Below, piece after piece: positions 19,886 to 27,441 of a stretch of 64,000 nt of DNA. Position numbers and translations under genes: made by a program. The stretch's first letter is position 1, and each line of letters begins with the position of its first letter. Origin of the DNA: Tardiphaga alba (lineage in GTDB: Bacteria > Pseudomonadota > Alphaproteobacteria > Rhizobiales > Xanthobacteraceae); contig NZ_CP036498.1 of the NCBI RefSeq assembly GCF_018279705.1, forward strand, positions 496,001 to 560,000, written 5' to 3'. The notes under the pieces are model-generated. The model did no database searches. It saw only the letters and a list, made by a program, of their open reading frames with translations, and was not told the origin of the DNA.

Positions 19886-20024
19886 GATGATGCTCCGGGT
19901 TATGACGGGAGCAAACGCACTCTCAGTCACCGATGGATGCCAAAATGCAGTGCGGTGATGCCTTGAGCGTATCACCGTGGAGCGGTCGAGGGTCATCTAT
20001 ATTTGTCTCCCGAGCCGAAACCGT

Positions 20025-20471
20025 TCACTCGGTAGTCATGTGCCGGGGCTTCGGAGCAAGCTGCGACAGAGTCGCAACGGGCCGCTTGCCCGCCTTCTTG
20101 CATTTCTCGCATCGAAGGCGGGTCGCCAGATCGTGCACGCACGTCGTCGGCGCGTGAGGGAGAGCGGCAAGGTCAACGTCCCGCGGCGTCCTGCAGCGGC
20201 TGCATTCGATCTGCAGCCATGGGAAGCCGCCGTTGATGGCCTGGTCGACGCCGGGCGACGGATCGATCGGCTCTCCGTCGGCCCACATCCGCTCGTTCCA
20301 GCTCTCGCACAGGAGGCGGTCGGCCTGCTTGATCAGGGCGTCGCCCTTCGCGCGCATTTCCTCGGACTGGGCTGCGAGAATACCCGTCATCCCGCGCGCA
20401 GCGCTCAGCTCCTTCTTCAAAGCCTTTCGGTCTCCTCCTGAGAGGGGCGTGGGGTGATACTTGGGAGCCAT
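20025..20471 (-). CDS. Hypothetical protein with Cys-rich C terminus
   Basis: This 148-residue protein has a helical N-terminal half (KALKKELSAARG ... KGDALIKQADRLLCESWNER) and a zinc-ribbon-like C-terminal half with two CxxC knuckles (ECSRCRTPRDVDLAAL and LRCEKCKKAGKRPVA). The C-terminal module recurs in the next gene upstream on the same strand. A nucleic-acid-binding or structural role is possible. No family name can be given. Confidence 0.6.
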   Translation of the reverse strand: MAPKYHPTPLSGGDRKALKKELSAARGMTGILAAQSEEMRAKGDALIKQADRLLCESWNERMWADGEPIDPSPGVDQAINGGFPWLQIECSRCRTPRDVDLAALPHAPTTCVHDLATRLRCEKCKKAGKRPVATLSQLAPKPRHMTTE

Positions 20472-20494
20472 CGGGACATCCAGCGCGGTGTAGT

Positions 20495-20926
20495 TCAGAG
20501 CGGCAGCGGCCCAAGTTCAGGGGTCTCATAATTCGGCCAGCAGCCGTCGTCGTCCCGACTGCCCGTTCGTCGTCGGCAGCCGTCGTCCAGAAGCCGGGCC
20601 CCGACCTCTTTCCATGTCGTGTGCCGTCCGAAAAGCCGGACCGCGTCAGCCGTCTGGATTTCGACGACACGCTCGCAGCGTCGGCAACTGACGCGCAGCA
20701 CGTGTCGAGGGATATCCGACAGCCTTCGTTGCTGGATAGGCACGCCGGACGGCCTGGCGTCGGCGTAGGGATCGTTCAACACCGAGTTCCAGTATTCGGG
20801 TGGCATCTCGTCAGCGGTCCCCGCCGGGGGCGTCTGAGACGGCTCTCTACCGACGGGCAGTCTAAGTCTCGCCATTTGTTTTTCAGTGGGCATGCGCCAG
20901 CTCGCGGGATGATCCTTCATGGCCAC
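20495..20926 (-). CDS. Hypothetical protein with zinc-ribbon-like module
   Basis: This 143-residue protein has the module SCRRCERVVEIQTADAVRLF, followed by GARLLDDGCRRRTGSRDDDG, related to the neighbouring gene's Cys-rich half. Two Cys pairs suggest zinc binding. The N-terminal half is Pro-rich. It sits upstream of its partner by about 23 bp, probably in one transcript. Function unknown. Confidence 0.6.
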   Translation of the reverse strand: MAMKDHPASWRMPTEKQMARLRLPVGREPSQTPPAGTADEMPPEYWNSVLNDPYADARPSGVPIQQRRLSDIPRHVLRVSCRRCERVVEIQTADAVRLFGRHTTWKEVGARLLDDGCRRRTGSRDDDGCWPNYETPELGPLPL

Positions 20927-21001
20927 GAGTAGAACATAAGAAGAACAAATGTCGAGTCAGAATTCGCCATATGGTGGATAGAGCGGCCGCGCCACTTGCG
21001 G

Positions 21002-22012
21002 ATGAAACTTCGGCTAAGCTTACTTGTGCTGATGCAAGATCCCGTCACCCACAACGCAGTCCGTTTCCTTGAGACGCTAAGGCGATCGGATCTATCCGCG
21101 CTGCTATTTCATGCCGAGATCACCGTAGGCACGACTGGGACGTCGCTCGTCGTGGTCGTACGATCGCCACGACCATTTTCGGACGCGCTGGAGGTCCTGC
21201 CCCCGCATGATCGCCAAAGAATTGCCCAGGCGGCCGTCAGCAATCGCCCGAGTGCGCGCGCGCCTGCGGATATCATCGTTAGACATGTGGGGGACGTCAT
21301 CGACGGCCATGGCGCCCTCCTGCCCGATCTGATCATTCACCGCGACATGATGATTTCGGTCGCGACGGGCGGGCGCACTATTCAGGATGTCGACGACTAC
21401 TACGTCGCTCGCCAGGTGTGGATTTCTGACGCCTGCGCAGCCGCCGGAATTGCGTACGAAAACCCGCACAACGGGCTGTGGGAATGGTACAATTTCTGGA
21501 AGGCACACTTCGCGACTTATGCCGAACGTCGCGAATACGTTCGCAAACTGTTTGCAGCTCCGATAGCAGCGGCGTCCGCAAGGATCGCGTCTCCGAGCCC
21601 CGTATCGGAGCGCGAGCCGACAGGCTGGGAGCGCGTCGACCGCGCGTTGGGCAACGCCAAAACCCAGCTCGCCAGGGCTTCGACGGAAGAAGAATGGCAG
21701 GCCGTTGGCCTGGTTTGCCGCGAGGTCTTAATCTCGCTTGCTCAAGCGGTTTTCGATCCCGAGGTCCATCAACCGACAGACGGCATAGCGCCCAGCGCAA
21801 CCGATGCGAACCGGATGACGGAGGCCTACCTGCAGCACGTCTTTCCGGGCGAAAGCTACAAGGAAGTTCGCGGGCACGCCCGCGCCGCACTCGCACTTGC
21901 GCTGAACCTGCAGCACCGTCGCACCGCGACACGCCAACTGGCGGCCCTATGCCTGGAAGGCACATCGTCGGCGGTCGCAGTGATTTCGATCATCGCCGGG
22001 CGGACGGTATGA
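21002..22012 (+). CDS. Unknown protein 1 of a three-gene group next to the island end
   Basis: This protein of about 336 residues has two parts. The N-terminal region (about 1-205) is unrecognised. The C-terminal region (about 215-336: EEEWQAVGLVCREVLISLAQ ... RGHARAALALALNLQHRRTA) is an all-helical module of a type that recurs at the end of otherwise different accessory proteins. The ATG at 21002 is used; a TTG two codons upstream and an ATG at 21032 are alternatives, none with a strong ribosome site. It is the first of three same-strand unknown genes that end near the tRNA-Ser scar, a common location for defence genes. Confidence 0.6.
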   Translation: MKLRLSLLVLMQDPVTHNAVRFLETLRRSDLSALLFHAEITVGTTGTSLVVVVRSPRPFSDALEVLPPHDRQRIAQAAVSNRPSARAPADIIVRHVGDVIDGHGALLPDLIIHRDMMISVATGGRTIQDVDDYYVARQVWISDACAAAGIAYENPHNGLWEWYNFWKAHFATYAERREYVRKLFAAPIAAASARIASPSPVSEREPTGWERVDRALGNAKTQLARASTEEEWQAVGLVCREVLISLAQAVFDPEVHQPTDGIAPSATDANRMTEAYLQHVFPGESYKEVRGHARAALALALNLQHRRTATRQLAALCLEGTSSAVAVISIIAGRTV

Positions 22013-22105
22013 TGCAGGAGGGAATGAAGTCGAGACATACGTCTATCGGCACGGTCAGGCGTTTGAAGGGTGTGGTTGCCGATACGACGTTGGGGAGATG
22101 ACATC

Positions 22106-23107
22106 GTGAATCCTAAAGCACCTTCGCTTTATGCCCGCATTCAGGCGCATGGTACGCTGACCGAGAGTCCCCGCGACGTGCCAGACGCCCGTTTCGCGTT
22201 GCCCTCGACGATCAATTGGATGCGCGCGCTGGCGATTCTTTGCGGGGATCGCGGCGTCGATTTCGCGACAGCGAAAGTCTTCTACGTGAAGACGCAGGCA
22301 CGGCAGATGCCGGAAGCCGAAGTCAATACCGTTTCGGAGCAGCTCCTGTTCGCGCTGAACCAGATCGCAGCCTTGCGGGCCATGTCCGCGGCTCCCAACA
22401 AGGCGGATGTCGCCAGAGCCGCCATCATCGCTTGGTACTACGGCGTCTACAGCGCCGCATCGGCGATGACCGCCGCAATGGACGGATCCTTTCAGGACAA
22501 TCACACAGAGACGGCACGCAAGTGGGACGAGCGATTTCCCGCGAACGGCATGGCGATGGCTCCGTTTGCCGATCGCCTCACGAACCTGGTTTCCGACAAC
22601 ATAAAGGCCGAACTCGCACCGTTGAAATCCAGAGGCGTGCATTCTCTGGTCAACAAGCCGACCGAGCCTTCGGAGGCAGGGGGCTGCTGCACTGAGTATC
22701 TTTCCGGCACCGCACGGTGGCAGCAGTGGAATGTCGACGAACGGATCAAGGCAGGACGGCAGTTCAAGGAACTAGGAGTTGCTGATTTCCGGACGAAGGC
22801 AGCCCGCGAGATCCGGGATGCCGCTTATGCAAAGAATGGCATAGCCTTCCTGCATCAGGCTTCCAGGTATCGAACAAAGGCAAACTATCGAGACGCGATC
22901 TTTCTCGCCTACGGGGTGTCTGTTCCAGCGTTGCTGACGGACTTCGTCGAAGATCTTATGGTTGTGCTGGAGGCATTCGCGGCGATGGCCGGAGGCTACT
23001 GTTCGGTCAGATTGGGACGTGCCAGATGGGACGAGTTCGTCGGCGACCTCGAGCTCAAGCGAGCGGTTTCGGTGTCACCAAACGATATTTGGCCCCGCGC
23101 GGGGTAA
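22106..23107 (+). CDS. Unknown protein 2 of the three-gene group (HEPN-like helix)
   Basis: This 333-residue protein starts at GTG 22106, preceded by GGGGAG at 8 nt; the frame is open to 22070 but without a better site. The segment RAAIIAWYYGVYSAASAMTA, with a following DNHTETARKWD, resembles the helical core of HEPN-like proteins (A-x-x-A-x-Y-Y-x-x-Y-x-A). A late helical part (YRDAIFLAYGVSVPALLTDF) lies near residue 270. No RxxxxxH nuclease motif is obvious. Function unknown; the pattern suggests an accessory or defence role. Confidence 0.55.
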   Translation: MNPKAPSLYARIQAHGTLTESPRDVPDARFALPSTINWMRALAILCGDRGVDFATAKVFYVKTQARQMPEAEVNTVSEQLLFALNQIAALRAMSAAPNKADVARAAIIAWYYGVYSAASAMTAAMDGSFQDNHTETARKWDERFPANGMAMAPFADRLTNLVSDNIKAELAPLKSRGVHSLVNKPTEPSEAGGCCTEYLSGTARWQQWNVDERIKAGRQFKELGVADFRTKAAREIRDAAYAKNGIAFLHQASRYRTKANYRDAIFLAYGVSVPALLTDFVEDLMVVLEAFAAMAGGYCSVRLGRARWDEFVGDLELKRAVSVSPNDIWPRAG

Positions 23108-23120
23108 GAAGGAGGCCGGT

Positions 23121-23732
23121 GTGGCGCAGCATGAATCCTTCGATGCCATTCTGAACCGCGAATTCAGATGGCCCAGAGCCGGCGATCTGCCGTTCACTCA
23201 ATCCAAGGACTGGAGCGCCAACGCCTATATCGATCGCCAAGGCCACGGCCGTCTTGTCCTGATGATCATGGGATACAAGAAGGCAGCGGATTTGATGGTC
23301 GAAAAGGCAAATGAAGAGCGGATCGACCGCGACACGCTCATCTTTCCGATCATGTTTAACTATCGTCAGTTTATCGAACTGTCCTTGAAGCACTTGATTT
23401 CACAGTACGGTCCAACGGTGGGCATCGCCGCCAACTGGCAGAGCCACGACCTGCATTTCCTTTGGAAGGTGTTCGTCGATGTTCTGACCGACTACGGACA
23501 CGGGGCCCAGGAGGAGGCGGATACGGCTGTCGCAAGCATCATCACCGAATTCGCCAAGGTCGATCCGAACTCGTTTTCCTACCGATACCCGGTCGACCGC
23601 CAGGGTCGCCCCATCCTGCTGCCGAGCCAAGGAGTGGATCTCACCGCGCTTTCGGACGTCATGAAGGGCGTCGACGGCTACTTCACCGGCTGTGACGGGT
23701 ATCTCGATCATCTGCAGAGCGCCGGCCCGTGA
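23121..23732 (+). CDS. Unknown protein 3 of the three-gene group (HEPN-like)
   Basis: This 203-residue protein starts at GTG 23121 with GGAGG 5 nt upstream, 13 bp after the preceding gene. The core IFPIMFNYRQFIELSLKHLI followed by HDLHFLWKVF is characteristic of a helical family with a conserved YRQxxELxLKH motif, similar in outline to HEPN proteins. The longer frame to 22962 overlaps the previous gene and is rejected. It ends the group 127 bp before the tRNA-Ser fragment. Function unknown. Confidence 0.6.
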   Translation: MAQHESFDAILNREFRWPRAGDLPFTQSKDWSANAYIDRQGHGRLVLMIMGYKKAADLMVEKANEERIDRDTLIFPIMFNYRQFIELSLKHLISQYGPTVGIAANWQSHDLHFLWKVFVDVLTDYGHGAQEEADTAVASIITEFAKVDPNSFSYRYPVDRQGRPILLPSQGVDLTALSDVMKGVDGYFTGCDGYLDHLQSAGP

Positions 23733-24585
23733 TCCGCGTTTATTCGTGTGGCCGGCGGCCGGCAAAGGTGGTACACAATGGTGGTCGCAAACAGTCATCT
23801 GCCTTTGCAGGAATGCCGGATTTCTTGGGGTTTTCGCTAGGACGACGTTTCGGATTGAGGAATCCCCCCCTCTCCGCCAGCCAGCCTGAAAAGCTCATAT
23901 TTTTCAAAATCATCTGATCGGCCGCCATCCGCGTCCAGCTTGGACGCGTGGTGGCGCTGTATGGCTGTTTCCGCGGCGACGTCATCCGCGATGGCAGGGC
24001 GGTGCCAGCAAAACTTGCGGTCGCCGTATGACCCCACGGGGGGCGGCTGTAGAAGCTTGGTGTGGATCCCGGTCGCTGTGGCGGAGAGCAGTCCTTCACG
24101 CTTCGCGGGCAGCATTCGCAGGCCGTGCGTCAGATGGCGTGAGGCGTCGTGCCATGTCCTCATCTTGACGGAGTTGCCGCGTTTTCCGCCGGTGTCCAGA
24201 ACGCACAAGTGAACAATCCATCAAAAGCTTTGGTGTCGTTACGGTGCGCATCGTTGCGTCGATCCGTTCTGTCCGTGCGATGGATGCGAGGTCGCGGTCG
24301 CAATCATCAAATTGGTGCGTGAGCGAGTGGCGCTTGATGTTTGAGATGTTGTTAAACGCGCACTCCAGTTGATATCGTCCGGCCTTTGTTCAGCCGTGAG
24401 TGACCCTAGAATGTGTATCAGCACGATTTCAGGATCAGGACCCGTGGACTTGGAAAACCAGAAGCGCAATAGTTTAGCGTCTGTCCGAAGATAACGCTTC
24501 CTTCAAATTGAGGATTACTTTGGTCTTCTTGGCAGGCAATTTCAGTTGGCGCTCCGAAGGCGCTATTTTTTCAAGGGAGAATATT
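23733..24585. other. Gene-free stretch holding the island end and the lasso-cluster leader region
   Basis: These 853 bases contain no frame I can support. Several frames of 90-123 codons exist on both strands but have low-complexity or biased composition and mutually overlap. The stretch contains the tRNA-Ser 3'-end match (23860-23879). Towards its right end an AT-richer region precedes the precursor gene and probably holds its promoter; no clear -35/-10 pair is evident. Confidence 0.5.
23860..23879 (+). other. Putative attachment site: 3' end of a tRNA-Ser gene
   Basis: GAATCCCCCCCTCTCCGCCA matches, apart from about one base, the T-loop-to-CCA end of alphaproteobacterial tRNA-Ser genes (typically GAATCCCACCCTCTCCGCCA). 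No D-arm, anticodon arm or 5' acceptor strand precedes it, so it is only a 3' fragment. Integrases that target tRNA genes leave such a fragment at the far end of the element. Its orientation puts the element to the left (the metal-resistance region) and native chromosome to the right. Confidence 0.5.
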
Positions 24586-24699
24586 GTGAAGAAGTATGAG
24601 AAGCCCGCTCTTGTTCAACTCGGCAAGATGGATCTGATCAAGTCGAATTCGACCGGTCCGAGCACCGACGGCAAGAAGTATTCCGGCTTTTTCAAGTAA
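24586..24699 (+). CDS. Lasso peptide precursor (A protein)
   Basis: A 37-residue gene with GTG start and an ideal AGGGAGA ribosome site. The leader has the lasso recognition pattern Y-x2-P-x-L-x3-G (YEKPALVQLG, residues 4-13) that the B1 domain binds. The C-terminal part is SNSTGPSTDGKKYSGFFK. Asp28 is the only acidic residue after the leader and so the only possible isopeptide acceptor. Rings of 7-9 residues then place core residue 1 at Ser22, Asn21 or Ser20, not the usual Gly, and no Thr falls at position -2 for any of them (Ser20 would if the core starts at Ser22). A hairpin follows the stop, then the exporter gene. Confidence 0.8.
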   Translation: MKKYEKPALVQLGKMDLIKSNSTGPSTDGKKYSGFFK

Positions 24700-24709
24700 G
24701 TAGCCGAAT

Positions 24710-24737
24710 GCGACATGCCGTTTGTGCGGCATGTCGC
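24710..24737 (+). terminator. Hairpin between precursor and exporter genes
   Basis: GCGACATGCCG and CGGCATGTCGC form a perfect 11-bp stem with a 6-nt loop, 10 nt after the precursor stop. No U-run follows. Such hairpins in RiPP operons usually act as partial terminators or 3' stabilisers, so that the short precursor mRNA is more abundant than the enzyme mRNA. Confidence 0.65.
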
Positions 24738-24876
24738 GCTTTCCCTGGAAGACTGTAGTTAGCGAACAGCCTGCTTTGGCGAGGCCATGGACTATGTTTG
24801 CGTTGGTGAATGATTCAAAATCCGGGCTTTCGCCCCTCCGGGATCGCGAGATGCCCACGCGGCGCGATGTCCGTTA

Positions 24877-26718
24877 ATGGTCTGGTTGCGGCGTCCGGTC
24901 ATCACTGCTCCGCCACCGCCGGCGGTCCCGCCGGCCTCATTGTTCGGCTTTTGCTACTATTTTCTCGCCGAGCATCGCACGATTTTTCTTTGGCTTTTCC
25001 TTTGTGGCCTCGGCGTCGCCTGTGCAGACGCGCTCGTGGCCGTGTTTATCGGGAAGATGGTGGGCTTCGTCGGGCAGGCCGATCGCTGGGCCGCCTGGCA
25101 TGAGCGCTGGCCGGTCCTGCTCATCCTGCTGCTCGTGATCGGTTTGGTCCGGCCATTCGTTATCTGGATCGATCTGCGCCTGAGAAACGCCTTTCTCATT
25201 CCCGGTGTCACCTCGCGCATGCGCTGGATCAGCTATTGGCGCGTCACGCGTCAGAGCTGGAGCTTCTTTCAGGGAGATTCGCCGGGCCGGCTTGCGCACT
25301 GGGTCATGCAGACACCCGGGGCGCTACGCGAAGTGGCCGAAGCCACGATCCGTGCCGTTTGGTATCTGTCGATGTATGGCCTGATGAGCATGGTGTTGCT
25401 CGGAAGCGCCGACTGGCGTCTGACCTTGCCGGTTCTGGCATGGTTCGCCGGATTCGCGCTGCTTCTGCGTGCTTTCGTGCCGCGTTTGCGGAGCAGGGCC
25501 GACGAGAATGCCGAGCGATATTCCCGCCTGATGGCGGAGCTGGTCGATGCCTACGGAAATATTCTGACCGTCAAGCTGTTTGGCGTGGCGGCGACGGTGG
25601 ATGGGCCGGTTCGCAAGGCACTGCTGGCGCATGACGACGCGCAGGCCCGCCATATGGAAATCGTCACCGGCTTCATGACGCGGCTCACGCTTCTCAATAC
25701 CATGCTTCTGCTGGGAACAGCGGCGATCGGTGCGTTCCTTTGGCTGCATCAGGCGATTTCGGCGGAAGCCGTTGCCATGGCGCTACCGCTGGTCTGGCAG
25801 GTCGCCAATACCGGTGGCTGGGTCGCCTGGGAAGTCGCCGGCATCTACCAAAATCTCGGTGAAATCCGGCAAGGAATGTCGGTGATCGCGGCGCCCAATG
25901 ACAGGACAGACGACGACGCGGCACCATCCCTTGAAGCAAAGCGGGGGCGCGTCGCTTTCGACCGGATCAGCTTCGGATACGCCAACCGGCCGCCCGTTTT
26001 TCAGAACTTTAGTCTCGACATAGCTCCGGGGGAAAAACTCGGCATCGTTGGCCGATCTGGCGCCGGAAAATCCACGCTGGTGGCGCTACTCCTGCGGCTC
26101 GTGGATATACAGTCCGGCACTATCCGTATCGACGGGCAGGATATTCAGACGGTGTCTGCAGAGAGCCTGCGCGCGCGGATTGGCGTTGTCACGCAGGATG
26201 TCTCGCTGTTTCACCGCTCGATCCGCGACAATCTTCTTTGCGGCAAGCCCGATGCATCGGATGCAGAGTTGCTGGATGCGCTGGATCGCGCGCAGGCATC
26301 AGCGTTCGTTGCTGCCATCAAGGATGAGGACGGCCATGGCGGCCTCGATGCCATCGTGGGGGAGCGCGGCGGCAAGCTCTCGGGCGGACAGAGGCAGCGC
26401 CTGATGCTCGTTCGGGCGCTGATCAAGGATGTGCCCATCGTCATCCTCGATGAGGCGACATCTGCGCTCGACAGCGAGGCCGAGCAGGCGATCGGTGCCG
26501 AGCTGGACACGTTGCTGGCAGACAAGACCGTGATTAGCATCGCTCACCGGCTGTCGGCATTGGTGCGCATGGACCGCATTCTGGTCATCGACGAGGGCCG
26601 CGTGATCGAGCAGGGCACCCACAGCGGGCTGCTGTCACAGAATGGACTCTATGCGCGACTCTGGCGTCAGCAGACTGCGATGTCGCACGACGACGTGACG
26701 CTCTCGCCAATCAATTAG
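24877..26718 (+). CDS. ABC exporter of the lasso cluster (D protein)
   Basis: This 613-residue half-transporter has an N-terminal six-helix membrane domain (about 20-340) fused to an ATPase: Walker A GRSGAGKST, Q loop VVTQDVSLF, signature LSGGQRQRLM, Walker B VILDEATSAL and H-loop SIAHRLSAL. No C39 leader peptidase domain is present, consistent with leader removal by a separate B2 enzyme. In lasso clusters this D protein exports the mature peptide and gives immunity. It lies 177 bp after the precursor and 23 bp before B1. The ATG at 24877 has a weak ribosome site; a start a few codons downstream cannot be excluded. Confidence 0.9.
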   Translation: MVWLRRPVITAPPPPAVPPASLFGFCYYFLAEHRTIFLWLFLCGLGVACADALVAVFIGKMVGFVGQADRWAAWHERWPVLLILLLVIGLVRPFVIWIDLRLRNAFLIPGVTSRMRWISYWRVTRQSWSFFQGDSPGRLAHWVMQTPGALREVAEATIRAVWYLSMYGLMSMVLLGSADWRLTLPVLAWFAGFALLLRAFVPRLRSRADENAERYSRLMAELVDAYGNILTVKLFGVAATVDGPVRKALLAHDDAQARHMEIVTGFMTRLTLLNTMLLLGTAAIGAFLWLHQAISAEAVAMALPLVWQVANTGGWVAWEVAGIYQNLGEIRQGMSVIAAPNDRTDDDAAPSLEAKRGRVAFDRISFGYANRPPVFQNFSLDIAPGEKLGIVGRSGAGKSTLVALLLRLVDIQSGTIRIDGQDIQTVSAESLRARIGVVTQDVSLFHRSIRDNLLCGKPDASDAELLDALDRAQASAFVAAIKDEDGHGGLDAIVGERGGKLSGGQRQRLMLVRALIKDVPIVILDEATSALDSEAEQAIGAELDTLLADKTVISIAHRLSALVRMDRILVIDEGRVIEQGTHSGLLSQNGLYARLWRQQTAMSHDDVTLSPIN

Positions 26719-26741
26719 CCATTTTGCAGAAAGGAATTTTG

Positions 26742-27005
26742 ATGCGCATCGAATTGACGCCCGGCACCAGCCTTACGACCATCGAAGGAAAAAGCGTGCT
26801 GTTCTCGGTCCGGACGGGGGAGTCCTACGGGCTTAACGACACCGCAGCGGAGATGCTGAAGCGCGGGCTGGAAGGTGGCGTCGATCACGCTGTCGCGTGG
26901 TTCGCTGAGAACTATGACGCGCCCGCCGCAGAGATCCGGAGCGACATCGACGAACTCACGCGCGACCTCGTGCGTGTCAAGCTGGCTCGGATTGTTGCAG
27001 GCTGA
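26742..27005 (+). CDS. Lasso leader-binding protein B1 (PqqD-like RRE)
   Basis: This 87-residue PqqD-like protein is a stand-alone RiPP recognition element: three beta strands then helices (SVLFSVRTGESYGLNDTAAE, followed by DIDELTRDLVRVKLA). In lasso biosynthesis it grips the YxxPxL leader motif and presents the precursor to B2. The ATG at 26742 is chosen for its AAAGGA ribosome site; an in-frame ATG at 26724 is 6 codons upstream. Its 3' end overlaps, tail to tail, the last 29 bp of the B2 gene on the other strand. Confidence 0.9.
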   Translation: MRIELTPGTSLTTIEGKSVLFSVRTGESYGLNDTAAEMLKRGLEGGVDHAVAWFAENYDAPAAEIRSDIDELTRDLVRVKLARIVAG

Positions 27006-27381
27006 GGCCCGGCCATGGATCATAGGTGGCTACGACGGTGAAGTCCTCCATTCCCGGTGTCGTCACGAACATGTCGGTGCCGCAGGTCACCCAGGCATGG
27101 CCGGATAGTGGCGACAGGCGCATGCCGATCCGGAGGGTTGCGGGATGGCCGTGACGGTTGAGGCTGAACCATACGACGATTGCCTGATCGAGACATTCGA
27201 TGCGCATCGGCAGAACATTCAGACCCTGCAGCGCTCGCGCGGCAATCGTCTGTGCGCTCAGGTCACCAGCGCGTGCGCCGGCTCTCATTCGTTCGCCCAC
27301 CCAGTGAAACATGCGGACAGTGCGGTCGATGCCCAACAGCTTCGTTGAAAAATGCGACAACGACAGAACTACGGCACTCAT
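26977..27381 (-). CDS. Lasso leader peptidase B2 (transglutaminase-like), opposite strand
   Basis: This 134-residue protein has the lasso B2 / transglutaminase-core-3 signature: catalytic Cys63 in IECLDQAIVVWFSLNRHG, IGMRL, and catalytic His95 in GHAWV. The third residue is probably a following Asp. It cleaves the leader so that the new N terminus can be joined to Asp28. Unusually, it is encoded against its partners. It converges with B1 (29-bp overlap) and diverges from C (about 60 bp between start codons). A GGGA ribosome site precedes its ATG. The arrangement requires a separate promoter between 27382 and 27441. Confidence 0.85.
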   Translation of the reverse strand: MSAVVLSLSHFSTKLLGIDRTVRMFHWVGERMRAGARAGDLSAQTIAARALQGLNVLPMRIECLDQAIVVWFSLNRHGHPATLRIGMRLSPLSGHAWVTCGTDMFVTTPGMEDFTVVATYDPWPGLSLQQSEPA

Positions 27382-27441
27382 CTCGATGCGTCCCTTCCCG
27401 ATCCATTCTTTACAGCTAACTGGCCTCGCCCGGGAGATGCA

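Noticed and set aside
23837..24208. Possible minus-strand gene with the stretch LAERGG
   Set aside because: That stretch is the reverse translation of the tRNA-Ser 3' end, a known source of false proteins; the rest lacks motifs.
24586..24699. Gly24 or Gly29 as lasso core residue 1
   Set aside because: From Gly24 the only Asp is at position 5, too small for known rings; from Gly29 no acidic residue remains.
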